Below, in pieces: positions 8,792 to 17,072 of a stretch of 64,000 nucleotides of DNA. Below the pieces are notes generated by a model. That model was not told where the DNA came from, made no database searches, and saw nothing but the letters and a program-made list of their open reading frames with translations. The position numbers and the translations under genes were made by a program. Location of the stretch: contig NZ_JAUYWA010000012.1 in the NCBI RefSeq assembly GCF_030689025.1, positions 41,537-105,536 of the forward strand, read 5' to 3'. Each line of letters begins with the position of its first letter. Within the stretch, counting starts at the first letter, position 1. The stretch is from Oceanobacter sp. 1_MG-2023 (GTDB taxonomy: Bacteria; Pseudomonadota; Gammaproteobacteria; Pseudomonadales; Oceanobacteraceae).

Positions 8792-9523
8792 CTAGCGATG
8801 AACAATGACAGTTTTTTTCGTCAGCCCGGAATAAACATCAATCGTATGATTCTGCGGTGCTGTCGGCATCCAGACAGCCTGGGTGGCCACCTCTGCCGTC
8901 GCCGGATTATGCAGCACCAGACTGACGGTATCCGAATTATTGATCGCCGCCAGCGGATACACCTCTTCCGGCAAGATCGAAATCACCAGCGTGGTATCTC
9001 CCTGATACGACAAATGATTGCCCGATTTACCCGCACTTGCCCGCAGCGCTTTCATGGAACCGACCATACGAATATTACTGGCCGCCTTACGCACGCCCTG
9101 GGCATTCTTGACCAGCACATCAAAACGGTCTGCAGACTGTATTTGCGAAACCGGGATGGAACCGTGGCTGACGGTCAAGGTATATAAAACACGATTATCC
9201 GCCAGTCGTTCCGATAACGTCGGGATATCCGGAGCCGCAAGCTCACCAAAATAAAAAGGCATGCCCGCTTGTTTAGCCACCTTGAGCACCTTGCCGACCA
9301 CCAGACTGGCATCCAGCGCCTGTCGATCCGTTTTTTCAATTTCGCGCATCGTCAGTGTGTTTTCAGTCACCAGGGTACCGGCGGTCAAGGTCTGGTTAGC
9401 CACCAGCACCGTGTGGTAATTCATCTTGTCGATCTGACGATATCCCAGCACCGCGGTCAGCAACGCTGAAATAGAAAATACCGTCAAACCAACAATGGCA
9501 CTGCCGTTTAATCTGCGTTTCAT
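8792..9523 (-). CDS. cpaB: CpaB/RcpC family pilus assembly protein
   Basis: A 243-residue protein with one N-terminal membrane helix (AIVGLTVFSISALLTAVLGY). A SAF-type domain follows, with VLVANQTLTAGTLVTENTLT and VVGKVLKVAKQAGMPFYFGE. The C-terminal part contains QSADRFDVLVKN, typical of CpaB. CpaB proteins bridge the inner membrane and the secretin. The ATG at 9523 has GGAGGAATGG upstream and begins with a basic stretch before the helix. A strong hairpin separates it from the pilin gene upstream. Confidence 0.87.
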   Translation of the reverse strand: MKRRLNGSAIVGLTVFSISALLTAVLGYRQIDKMNYHTVLVANQTLTAGTLVTENTLTMREIEKTDRQALDASLVVGKVLKVAKQAGMPFYFGELAAPDIPTLSERLADNRVLYTLTVSHGSIPVSQIQSADRFDVLVKNAQGVRKAASNIRMVGSMKALRASAGKSGNHLSYQGDTTLVISILPEEVYPLAAINNSDTVSLVLHNPATAEVATQAVWMPTAPQNHTIDVYSGLTKKTVIVHR

Positions 9524-9555
9524 GATCCATTCCTCCGTAACCACTGAACGAATAA

Positions 9556-9581
9556 AGGTTCTGACCCATTGGTCAGAACCT
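9556..9581 (-). terminator. Attenuating hairpin between the pilin gene and cpaB
   Basis: A perfect 11-bp stem (AGGTTCTGACC with its complement) with a 4-base loop, followed on the minus strand by a short TTTATT run. It lies 10 bases after the pilin stop codon. This is the usual place for a partial terminator or 3' stabiliser that keeps pilin mRNA more abundant than the assembly genes. Confidence 0.7.
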
Positions 9582-9591
9582 GATCAGGCGA

Positions 9592-9969
9592 TCAAGGAGC
9601 AGTCAAGGTCCCTGCAACAGCAGCAGAACTGGCACCCAGACTGGCAGCCGTTGCACCACCTTCCAGTGCGGTGGAGGTGACGAAGGTAAACTCGGTATTG
9701 TCCCCGGCAATCACATCTGGCGCGTCGCCATAAACCGACCCTTCGACAGCGGCGGTACTTTCGCCATTCACCAGACCATTAAATGCGTAGGTCTGATCCA
9801 GGCTGCCAATGGCTTCCGCAACGTCTTCCATTTCTGCTGTCAGTGCATCGCGCATGGTCACCAGACCCACTGTCAAACCGACCACCATGGTAGTCACCAG
9901 CAGCACCAGCTCCGAGGTCATAACGAAACCACCCTGTCTGGTTTTATGCGCCGTAATTGAAGTTGTCAT
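9592..9969 (-). CDS. Small Flp-like pilin
   Basis: A 125-residue protein with a 14-residue basic leader ending RQGG, then FVMTSEL and a hydrophobic helix of about 20 residues. It closes with a Gly/Ala/Thr-rich tail lacking cysteine. It is first in the operon, behind a sigma-54-type promoter and followed by a hairpin, as expected for the major pilin. It is longer than classic Flp pilins (about 50-80 residues), and if cleaved between Gly14 and Phe15 the conserved Glu is at +6 rather than +5. A GAGG site precedes the ATG. Major-pilin status is inferred from position. Confidence 0.75.
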   Translation of the reverse strand: MTTSITAHKTRQGGFVMTSELVLLVTTMVVGLTVGLVTMRDALTAEMEDVAEAIGSLDQTYAFNGLVNGESTAAVEGSVYGDAPDVIAGDNTEFTFVTSTALEGGATAASLGASSAAVAGTLTAP

Positions 9970-10087
9970 AATGTAATCCTCATTGCATTTTAGGTATTTT
10001 ATAGGCTGTAAAAACGTTCAAGCATTTCATTGTTAACCCCTTGTTTACTCTGCTCTAGCCAGTCGTTAACCGGGGTTACATGGGTAT

Positions 10088-10103
10088 TGCAGCCGTTGTG
10101 CCA
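10088..10103 (-). promoter_or_regulatory. Sigma-54 (-24/-12) promoter for the Tad pilin operon
   Basis: On the minus strand the site reads TGGCACAACGGCTGCA. It matches the -24 element TGGCAC exactly and the -12 TTGC in three of four bases, with the obligatory GG-N10-GC spacing. It points at the pilin gene, with a predicted leader of about 110 bases. This would place pilus expression under RpoN and an enhancer-binding activator, which is not in the window. Confidence 0.65.
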
Positions 10104-10405
10104 ATTTTTGAAATACCCTTTCCAGCGGCGTATCCGGCGATACAAAAACACCATATTTGCCAGCCAAATAAACATAAAAACCCTTTATTAATGCGGGTTA
10201 CAGCGATGCCGGAATATTTTATAAAATATCCTGGCCTGCACCAGAAACCCTGAATATCAGCTCAATAACAAAACGTAATGCCTCTCAATACCTGACTTTG
10301 CCATGGCATGACGTTTTTTGATTCGCAAAATGAAAAGTAATTTGGGAATCAGAAACAGCCCAGTGCCGGAACCTCGCAGGCAACCGATCCGGAAAAGATC
10401 AACTA

Positions 10406-10465
10406 CTGTGGGTTTACACAGTGTTTTTTACTGTATATATTCACATCTACTGTACAGATAAACAG
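10406..10465 (+). promoter_or_regulatory. Three tandem LexA (SOS) boxes upstream of lexA
   Basis: The consensus CTGT-N8-ACAG occurs at 10406-10421 and 10450-10465. A third copy with one mismatch (ACAT) lies at 10431-10446. They lie just 13 bases or more before the lexA ATG and would cover its promoter, giving autoregulation. The nearby sulA gene, which has no box of its own in the 57-base gap, would be co-controlled from here. Confidence 0.88.
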
Positions 10466-10478
10466 ATATGGAAACCCT

Positions 10479-11081
10479 ATGATCAAGCTCACCGCCAGAC
10501 AGCAGCAGGTACTCAACCTGATCAAATCCGCACTGGAAGAAACCGGTTTTCCACCCACTCGTGCAGAAATCGCCAAGGAACTGGGATTCAAATCCCCCAA
10601 CGCCGCAGAAGAACATCTCAAGGCACTGGCACGCAAAGGCGCAATCGCCATCATGCCCGGTGCCTCCCGGGGTATCCGGATTATCGGCACGGAACCGGAA
10701 GGCCTGCCAGTCGTTGGCCGCGTGGCTGCCGGTGAGCCGATCCTTGCCCAGGAACATATCGAGGAATATTGCAGCTTGCCCGCCAATTTCTTCAAGCCAA
10801 GTGCCGATTATCTGCTGGAAGTACAAGGCGACAGCATGAAAAACGTCGGGATTTTTAATGGCGACCTGATTGCGGTACACAAGTGTGAAAGCGCCCGTAA
10901 CGGTCAGATTGTGGTGGCCCGGGTCGAAAACGAAGTCACCGTCAAACGCCTGGAAAAAAATCGTAACAAGGTGCTGTTACACGCCGAAAACGACGCCTAC
11001 CGACCGATCGAAGTCGATTTGCGTCAGCAGGAATTCAATATCGAAGGTTTGTATGTCGGAGTCATCCGCCGTAATCACTAA
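10479..11081 (+). CDS. lexA: LexA SOS repressor
   Basis: A 200-residue repressor/autoprotease. The N-terminal winged helix-turn-helix (1-70) carries [20 protein letters not shown]. The self-cleavage site Ala84-Gly85 lies in GRVAAGEP, and the catalytic dyad is Ser119 (GDSM) with Lys156 (VKRLE). Length and residue positions match the family closely. RecA-stimulated self-cleavage would derepress this gene and sulA. It is followed 57 bases later by sulA, the arrangement known from Pseudomonas and relatives. Confidence 0.98.
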   Translation: MIKLTARQQQVLNLIKSALEETGFPPTRAEIAKELGFKSPNAAEEHLKALARKGAIAIMPGASRGIRIIGTEPEGLPVVGRVAAGEPILAQEHIEEYCSLPANFFKPSADYLLEVQGDSMKNVGIFNGDLIAVHKCESARNGQIVVARVENEVTVKRLEKNRNKVLLHAENDAYRPIEVDLRQQEFNIEGLYVGVIRRNH

Positions 11082-11138
11082 TCAATCCGCCCAGACAAGA
11101 CAGCCAGTATCGGTCAGTAGTCATTCACGAGGTTTTGT

Positions 11139-11582
11139 ATGCGCCAACTCAGCTTGCCAGTCGATCGTCAGCCCGTATTGCCGTTTACGAGTATCAACCC
11201 GATAACAAGCAAGCCACACGCCTGTGGCAGCCTGACCGAAGTGATTGTCTCTGATGACAGCGCGATCCAGCCGATGCAGCTATTACCCATGCTGGCGCAT
11301 TGTAATGCCAGTGACCGCTGGCTGATGTGGCTCAGCCCGAACCGGACGCTGAACAAACGATCACTGGCTGATATGAATCTCGACAAGGCACCGGTTATTC
11401 ATATCGATCTCCAGGCAGATACCCAACAACTGTTGTGCCAACGCATTCTCAACAGTGGTAATAGTCACCTGATTATTGAATGGCAAGGGAATATCAGCCA
11501 GCGTGAACGTCGCCGCTTGCATAGTCTGGCACGGCAGAGTGGCAGCCATGTCGTACTGGTACAGGTCCGCCCAAACCTCTGA
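11139..11582 (+). CDS. sulA: SulA-type cell division inhibitor
   Basis: A 147-residue protein with the SulA/RecA-like fold pattern: a central LTEVIVSDDSAIQPMQLLPM, then DRWLMWLSPNRTLNKRSL and HVVLVQVRPNL at the end. SulA binds FtsZ and stops septation during SOS. Its position directly after lexA and shared SOS boxes support the call. It is followed by a strong terminator. Sequence divergence from the enteric protein leaves slight doubt. Confidence 0.85.
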   Translation: MRQLSLPVDRQPVLPFTSINPITSKPHACGSLTEVIVSDDSAIQPMQLLPMLAHCNASDRWLMWLSPNRTLNKRSLADMNLDKAPVIHIDLQADTQQLLCQRILNSGNSHLIIEWQGNISQRERRRLHSLARQSGSHVVLVQVRPNL

Positions 11583-11603
11583 CATACATATAACAGTCAC
11601 GCA

Positions 11604-11636
11604 TAAAAAACGGGTAGCCAGGCTACCCGTTTTTTC
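11604..11636. terminator. Bidirectional rho-independent terminator between sulA and a convergent small gene
   Basis: An 8-bp GC-rich stem (ACGGGTAG with CTACCCGT), five-base loop, flanked by A6 and T6 so that it can work in both directions. It ends the lexA-sulA transcript and the convergent gene at 11654-11902. Confidence 0.92.
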
Positions 11637-11653
11637 ATTACCCAGCGAAGCGT

Positions 11654-11902
11654 TTAATGCAGCGGATAGCTGTGTTCTTCAACATCAAAGTCATCATCCA
11701 CATCCATGCCCGACAGCTCGCTGACCTTACGGACACCGGCTTCCAACATCACACGTGCAACATCCATATGGTGCTCACTCAAGCTGGCTTTGGCATCCTC
11801 TGAAAAGTGGATTCGCATTAATGCATCACCGTCTTGCTCATCGGCCCGACGTAATGCAACATCCCCATTGGAAAGCTCAATAATCTCGAAAAAGCGTGCC
11901 AT
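11654..11902 (-). CDS. Conserved small protein of unknown function
   Basis: An 82-residue acidic protein beginning MARFFEIIELSNGDVALRR and ending in a Asp-rich tail (MDVDDDFDVEEH). I recognise the pattern as a short conserved protein of gammaproteobacteria but know no function. It is soluble with no signal peptide and no cysteines. An upstream in-frame ATG five codons earlier is possible; the shorter start fits the conserved N-terminus. It is monocistronic, ending in a shared terminator. Confidence 0.7.
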   Translation of the reverse strand: MARFFEIIELSNGDVALRRADEQDGDALMRIHFSEDAKASLSEHHMDVARVMLEAGVRKVSELSGMDVDDDFDVEEHSYPLH

Positions 11903-11969
11903 ATATCGTCTCATAAAAAGTGACTGATCAGTCTAACACAGATGCGACAAACACACGCAGGGCAGAATT

Positions 11970-12452
11970 TCAGGATTCGCGCTGATTGGCTCGTTGCTCA
12001 TCGATAAGCTGATGAAAGCAGGCCAGCCAACCGGACACATCCTCTCCATCCCCCGACACCGGATCGTCGGCCGTCGAGGTAATCAGGCGCGTCGCCAACA
12101 TTGGCTCCACGCCTGATAGCGCTGGCCAACCCAGCTGCTCCACCGCTTGCAAAAAACGGTAAAACCAGCTGAACACGTCTTCGGACAACGCCTGCCACTG
12201 GCGCATATCACCCGTCACCAGAGACGTTTGCTGCAACAATTGTGGCAGCGATTCCACTCGGCTGTTCACACCGGCTGCCTGTGCCAACTCATTCAGATAA
12301 CACCGATAAGCGGCCAGCAGCTGCAACAGCGCTGCATCATTTAACCCCTGAGTCAAAGCCTGACCCTGGTTCGCCTCCGCGGCTGCAGGTAATTGCTCCA
12401 GCAGCAGCCGGCATTGATACAGGCGCTGATTGGTCTGGCCAACCCAGTTCAT
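11970..12452 (-). CDS. Helical protein of unknown function (DUF6586-like)
   Basis: A 160-residue soluble, Gln/Leu/Ala-rich all-helical protein (NWVGQTNQRLYQCRLLLEQL, later ALLQLLAAYRCYLNELA and FYRFLQAVEQLGWPAL). It resembles short Pseudomonas/Oceanospirillales proteins of unknown function. A GTG three codons upstream (12461) overlaps the neighbourhood of the YfaZ-like stop codon, so the pair is likely translationally coupled. I cannot assign a role. Confidence 0.65.
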   Translation of the reverse strand: MNWVGQTNQRLYQCRLLLEQLPAAAEANQGQALTQGLNDAALLQLLAAYRCYLNELAQAAGVNSRVESLPQLLQQTSLVTGDMRQWQALSEDVFSWFYRFLQAVEQLGWPALSGVEPMLATRLITSTADDPVSGDGEDVSGWLACFHQLIDEQRANQRES

Positions 12453-12464
12453 GGCGGCCACGGA

Positions 12465-13040
12465 TCAGAAGTCCAGTGTCAGGCCCAAATGCCAGCCATC
12501 ACCCAACTTGTAGCGTTCATCCATATGTTCGACGCGGATACCATTATAACGATAACCAGCATAGACACGGGCGGAAGGAATCACCGCATACTGGGCACGA
12601 AAATCACTGTTGATCAGGTTTTCGGCATCACCAAAAGAGACAACCGCAGGCGCATAATAGGCGTAAGCGGCGAAACTGACATCCGGATGAGTTGGAATGG
12701 CAGCACGGAAAAAGCCACCAACACCCAGAGCTGCGCCATCGTAGTGATCACTTTCAAAAGCAAAGGCCTTGGCACCCACTCCGATATACAGATTACCGTG
12801 CGGCTTGCGCAAATCGACAACATGTACACCGGCACCCAGCATATTACCATCGTCCATATCGTGCAGGGCCGACAGGTTCATATGCAAGCCTGAGCTTGCC
12901 TGCGTACCATCATAAGCAATACGGACAGCATCATTGGCGAGACTGAGATCCAGAGCGCCACCCGCCTGGGCACTCATTGCCAGGCATGACAGTGCAGAAG
13001 CAGCCATAACCCGACGAACAGCCAGAGTCATTCCTTTCAT
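12465..13040 (-). CDS. YfaZ-like outer-membrane protein
   Basis: A 191-residue protein with a signal peptide cut near AMSAQAGG. It is followed by a small beta-barrel pattern of alternating strands (LYIGVGAKAFAFESDHYDGA, VSFAAYAYYAPAVVSFGDA, ARVYAGYRYNGIRVE) and a terminal WHLGLTLDF with Phe at the end, the BAM recognition signature. The pattern matches the YfaZ family. GGGGGAATT precedes the ATG at 13040. Its substrate is unknown. Confidence 0.75.
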   Translation of the reverse strand: MKGMTLAVRRVMAASALSCLAMSAQAGGALDLSLANDAVRIAYDGTQASSGLHMNLSALHDMDDGNMLGAGVHVVDLRKPHGNLYIGVGAKAFAFESDHYDGAALGVGGFFRAAIPTHPDVSFAAYAYYAPAVVSFGDAENLINSDFRAQYAVIPSARVYAGYRYNGIRVEHMDERYKLGDGWHLGLTLDF

Positions 13041-13178
13041 AATTCCCCCAAAAACAGTAAACCCCGGCCAGCAGAACTGCGGCCGGGGCATCAAATAACA
13101 AGTGCGGGCATATTAGCAGTGCCCGGCAATCGGTAACATGCACAGATTACAAAAACTGACGCTAATTTGAAGCAGTTC

Positions 13179-13200
13179 GCCACCCGCCAACACGGGTGGC
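13179..13200 (-). terminator. Hairpin downstream of htpG
   Basis: An 8-bp GC-rich stem (GCCACCCG with CGGGTGGC) with a 6-base loop, 10 bases after the htpG stop codon. It lacks a clear T-run, so it is either a weak terminator or a 3' stabilising hairpin. Confidence 0.5.
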
Positions 13201-13209
13201 GCACGCGCT

Positions 13210-15114
13210 TTACTTCATCAGATCCAGCAGCAGTTTGTTCAGTTTACCTACGTATTCCGCCGGATTTTTCAACTGGCTGCCTTCGGCCAACTGCGCCTGG
13301 GCATGGATCAGACCAGCCAGTTCAGCAAAACGGTCTTCATCCTGTTCATGATCCAGACGCTCGATCAGCGGATGCGTCGGGTTGATTTCCAGCGTAATCT
13401 CCGGCTCTGGCATCGACTGACCAGCGGCTTCCAGCATGCGCCGCATATGGCCACCCATATCAAACTGGCCGACCACCAGACAGGCGGGAGAATCGGTCAA
13501 CCGTGAGGTGACTCGTACATCCTTGACATCCGGCAGTACTTTTTCCAACCGCTCAGTCAGGCTTTTATGGCTTTCCTGCAGGGTTTCCTGTTGTTTCTTT
13601 TCATCTTCATCAGCGAGTTCATCAAGGTCCAGCTCACCTTTGGTGATGTCCTGGAATGACTTGCCATCAAAGGCATTCAGATGACCAATCATCCACTCAT
13701 CCACACGATCGGTCAGCAACAGGACTTCGATACCTTTTTTGCGAAAATATTCGATGTGTGGGCTACCCATGGCAGCCGCGTGGGATTCGGCGGTGATGTA
13801 GTAGATTTTTGTCTGGCCTTCATGCATACGCGCGACATAATCCGCCAGGCTAACGGTCTGGGCTTCGCCTTCGCTGGTCGAAGTGGCAAAGCGGAACAAG
13901 GCGGCAATTTTTTCCTTGTTGCCATTGTCTTCCGCTGGGCCTTCTTTTAATACGTCACCAAATTCGTTCCAGAAGGTCTGGTATTTTTCGCTGTCGTTTT
14001 TCGCCAGTTTGGTCAAGGTATCGAGGATACGTTTGACCAGTGCCGAACGCATGCTGTCGACCTGCTTGTCTTGTTGCAGGATCTCACGAGAGACGTTCAG
14101 TGACAGGTCGTTGGAGTCCAGCACCCCTTTTACAAAACGCAGGTACAGCGGCAGGAACTGCTCGGCATCGTCCATAATAAAGACGCGTTGCACATACAGC
14201 TTCAGGCCCCGGGCACTGTCGCGGTTCCACATGTCGAACGGTGCCTTGGAGGGAATATACAGCAGGCTGGTGTAATCCAGTTTGCCTTCCACCCTGTTGT
14301 GCATCCAGGTCAGTGGCTCATTCCAGTCATGGGAAATATGCTTGTAGAACTCCTGATACTCTTCATCCGTCAATTCTGAACGGGAGCGGGTCCACATGGC
14401 TTTGGCCTGGTTAACCGCTTCAGGTGCCTTGCTGGCTTCGCTGTCTTCAGCCTCGTCATCGGCACTGATTTCTGGTGGCAAGAAAACCGGTACCGCAATA
14501 TGGTCAGAATACTTTTTGATCAGTGAGCGCAGACGGTAGTTATCAGCAAACTCAGCTTCATCGGCTTTCAGATGCAGGATGATTTTTGTACCGCGTTCAG
14601 GCTTATCGATTGGCTCCAGCGAGAAATCGCCTTCACCGGCGGATTCCCACCGAACCCCCTGGTCCGCTGCTTCTCCGGCACGACGGGTTTCCACCACGAC
14701 ATTGTCGGCCACAATAAAGGCAGAGTAGAAACCGACACCAAACTGGCCGATCAGCTGGGAATCCTGTTTTTGATCACCAGTCAGGTTGCCAAGAAACTCG
14801 GCAGTACCTGATTTGGCAATGGTACCCAGATGATTGATAACATCATCCCGGTTCATACCAATGCCGTTATCGGTAATGGTCAGGGTGCGCGCATCGGCAT
14901 CAAAATCGATATGCACCGCCAGTTCACTCTGGCCTTCAAACAGAGCGTCGTTTTGTAACGCTTCAAAACGCAATTTGTCGCAAGCATCCGACGCATTGGA
15001 AATCAATTCACGCAGGAAAATTTCCTTGTTGGAATACAAGGAGTGAATCATCAAATGCAACAGTTGTTTTACTTCGGTTTTAAAACCAAGCGTTTCTTTG
15101 CTAGCTACGGTCAT
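13210..15114 (-). CDS. htpG: HtpG, Hsp90-family chaperone
   Basis: A 634-residue cytosolic ATP-dependent chaperone, close to the 624 of the E. coli protein. The N-terminal GHKL ATPase domain has [26 protein letters not shown] and [11 protein letters not shown], with a middle domain ([20 protein letters not shown]) and a C-terminal dimerisation region. The ATG at 15114 has AGGAGACAGG upstream. Regulation is visible: a sigma-32-type promoter lies at 15217-15244, with two hairpins between it and the start codon. Confidence 0.98.
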   Translation of the reverse strand: MTVASKETLGFKTEVKQLLHLMIHSLYSNKEIFLRELISNASDACDKLRFEALQNDALFEGQSELAVHIDFDADARTLTITDNGIGMNRDDVINHLGTIAKSGTAEFLGNLTGDQKQDSQLIGQFGVGFYSAFIVADNVVVETRRAGEAADQGVRWESAGEGDFSLEPIDKPERGTKIILHLKADEAEFADNYRLRSLIKKYSDHIAVPVFLPPEISADDEAEDSEASKAPEAVNQAKAMWTRSRSELTDEEYQEFYKHISHDWNEPLTWMHNRVEGKLDYTSLLYIPSKAPFDMWNRDSARGLKLYVQRVFIMDDAEQFLPLYLRFVKGVLDSNDLSLNVSREILQQDKQVDSMRSALVKRILDTLTKLAKNDSEKYQTFWNEFGDVLKEGPAEDNGNKEKIAALFRFATSTSEGEAQTVSLADYVARMHEGQTKIYYITAESHAAAMGSPHIEYFRKKGIEVLLLTDRVDEWMIGHLNAFDGKSFQDITKGELDLDELADEDEKKQQETLQESHKSLTERLEKVLPDVKDVRVTSRLTDSPACLVVGQFDMGGHMRRMLEAAGQSMPEPEITLEINPTHPLIERLDHEQDEDRFAELAGLIHAQAQLAEGSQLKNPAEYVGKLNKLLLDLMK

Positions 15115-15130
15115 GCCTGTCTCCTGTCTC

Positions 15131-15149
15131 AGTACACCCGCGGTGTACT
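15131..15149 (-). promoter_or_regulatory. Leader hairpin directly upstream of the htpG ribosome site
   Basis: A perfect 8-bp stem (AGTACACC with GGTGTACT) and a 3-base loop, ending about six bases before the AGGAG site of htpG. It does not itself mask the ribosome site but could affect mRNA stability or ribosome access. Confidence 0.5.
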
Positions 15150-15163
15150 CCGTTACCTGTATC

Positions 15164-15199
15164 AAAAAACCGGCGACCACTCACAATACGGGTGGTCGC
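15164..15199 (-). terminator. Terminator-like hairpin with T6 inside the htpG leader
   Basis: On the minus strand an 8-bp GC-rich stem (GCGACCAC with GTGGTCGC), an 11-base loop, three bases, then T6. It probably ends the thiamine operon, whose last stop is at 15311. It lies downstream of the sigma-32-type promoter of htpG, so heat-shock transcripts would have to cross it. Confidence 0.6.
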
Positions 15200-15216
15200 T
15201 ACATGTCATGGCTACA

Positions 15217-15244
15217 AGGTGGGGACAGCCCATCGCTTTTCAAG
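15217..15244 (-). promoter_or_regulatory. Sigma-32 heat-shock promoter of htpG
   Basis: On the minus strand CTTGAAA (15244-15238), 13 bases, then CCCCACCT (15224-15217). This is a near match to the sigma-32 consensus CTTGAA / CCCCATNT with an allowed spacer. It is oriented toward htpG, about 95 bases before its ATG. Confidence 0.75.
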
Positions 15245-15310
15245 CCCAAAGAGACATCTATCAACGCCAGTGTCAGAAAATACCATGCCAACAGGCGATA
15301 TACAGGCAGT

Positions 15311-17041
15311 TCAGTGCTTACAAATCGTACAGATCCGGGGTGACAGGTGTTGTGATTTCCGTATTTTCAAGGTTTCTACTCCCTCACCAAAACGCTCTCC
15401 TCGAGGCGGAAACCAGCACTGCAATTGTTGTAACCGGTCTTCCAGTCCGTCGTCATCAGCCAGTGCGGTCACAATAGCAGCAGAACGAATCCCGCTGGCA
15501 GCAACCGGCTGAATCGTCTCGGTGGTAATACCACCAATACAGGTCAGGGCAACCGCATCACTGCGTCGCACCCAACGGCTCAAGGTATCGCACCCCAGCG
15601 GAGGATACTTGAGTGTTTTGGAAAGTGGCTTGAACACCGGGCCAAAAGCAATATACGACGGCTGATAACGCAACGCGTGAAGTATTTCCCACTCGCTATG
15701 AGTACTGATCCCCAGCATCAATCCCGCTTCGGACAGGGCCACCAGGTCGGCTTCCAACAAATCTTCCTGCCCCAGATGTACCCCATCGGCCTTCAGTTCC
15801 AGTGCCAGTTGCCAGTCGTCATTGATAAACAGTGGCACACCGGCATGGCGACATAACCGAATGGCTTCCCAGGTTTCGTCACGATAGTCCGGGCCAGGGT
15901 TTTTGACCCGCCATTGCAGGCTGTCGATCCCCAGTTTCAGCAACCGCCGTAAATGTGCCAGATTATCAACCAGGCCATACAGTCCCAGGCTATGTGGTAA
16001 CGCCGGGAAGGTTCGGGAAAAAAACATCCGGTCAGATGTCAATGAAGCACTGCTGGTAAGCGGTAACAGTTCCAGCCCCAGCTGGGCGAAGGCGAGCTGA
16101 CGCACATCCGCGGCGTGCAGCTGATGATAGCCAGAAGCACGCTGGCTGGACGCCGCCAGGCTGGCCAGGGTATTCGCCACCGCCAGCATCACACTGTCAT
16201 AACGACGTAATCCGGAAGCCAGTCCGGCAGCCAGAGCCGCAGCCAGATGACAACCGGTGCCATGGGCTGACCAGGGCAAGCGGTAATGCATCAACATAAA
16301 TGACGGTGCCAGTCGCTGCTCCGGGTCCAGCGCCTGGATATCGATGCCCGCCGCGGCTTCCTGTTCGCTGTCCGGGCCGATATACCAGTCAACCAGAATA
16401 TTTTCTCCCTGACGGCAGTGTTGTCCCTCATCGCTTTTCAAGTCCAGTTGCAGCGCCGTAATACCTGTCACCAGAACGGCCCCGGCACCAGCCGACAACA
16501 GGGTCTGGGCGGCCGTAAAAATCCCCTGCCGATGAATATCCGAATCACCGGTCAGCCGTAATAACTCCGTTACATTGGGCGTAATCACATCGGTCAGCTT
16601 CAATAACCCGGCGTATTCATCCAGGCAATGCCAACTGGCCAGACCGCCTCCGGTTGCCCCCAGCACCGGGTCCCAGATAATCGGAACCCCACGCTGTTTC
16701 AGCAGTTGTAGCCGTTGTAACAGCCAACGGAACAACTCCGGGTCGGGGGGAATCCAGCCCAGGCGAACCGCCTGGGGCCAGCCATCATCCTGTAATGCCA
16801 CCCATTGGGCATCCAGCATTGATTGCGTCACCGGCTCAACCGCCTGTACGCCGCGGCTGCTTTGCGCGGTGATCGCAATCACCAGGGTGGCACAATCCAC
16901 CCCCATGGCTTGTGCCATCGACACATCGGCCTGCATACCCGCTCCTGCCGAACAGTCAGACGCTGTAATTGACCAGATTCTGGCGCGTTCGGACGGTGCC
17001 TTGGGTGTGCCGCAATAACATTCTGAAAAAAGCGTTGTCAC
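15311..17041 (-). CDS. thiDE: ThiD-ThiE fusion: HMP-P kinase / thiamine phosphate synthase
   Basis: A 576-residue two-domain enzyme. Residues about 20-300 resemble ThiD (SITASDCSAGAGMQADVSMA, WDPVLGATGG, SAHGTGCHLAAALAAGLASG). Residues about 345-550 resemble ThiE (GLYGLVDNLAHLRRLLKLGI, LFINDDWQLALELKADGVHL, GQEDL, YIAFGPVFKPLSKT, TCIGGITTETI). It phosphorylates HMP-P and joins HMP-PP to the thiazole phosphate, giving thiamine phosphate. The start is a GTG at 17041 behind AAGGAGG. The ThiD half departs from the usual IAGSDPSGGAG motif. It is the last gene of the thi operon. Confidence 0.92.
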   Translation of the reverse strand: MTTLFSECYCGTPKAPSERARIWSITASDCSAGAGMQADVSMAQAMGVDCATLVIAITAQSSRGVQAVEPVTQSMLDAQWVALQDDGWPQAVRLGWIPPDPELFRWLLQRLQLLKQRGVPIIWDPVLGATGGGLASWHCLDEYAGLLKLTDVITPNVTELLRLTGDSDIHRQGIFTAAQTLLSAGAGAVLVTGITALQLDLKSDEGQHCRQGENILVDWYIGPDSEQEAAAGIDIQALDPEQRLAPSFMLMHYRLPWSAHGTGCHLAAALAAGLASGLRRYDSVMLAVANTLASLAASSQRASGYHQLHAADVRQLAFAQLGLELLPLTSSASLTSDRMFFSRTFPALPHSLGLYGLVDNLAHLRRLLKLGIDSLQWRVKNPGPDYRDETWEAIRLCRHAGVPLFINDDWQLALELKADGVHLGQEDLLEADLVALSEAGLMLGISTHSEWEILHALRYQPSYIAFGPVFKPLSKTLKYPPLGCDTLSRWVRRSDAVALTCIGGITTETIQPVAASGIRSAAIVTALADDDGLEDRLQQLQCWFPPRGERFGEGVETLKIRKSQHLSPRICTICKH

Positions 17042-17072
17042 GCGTCGTTTACCTCCTTGAAAACGTTGTGTA

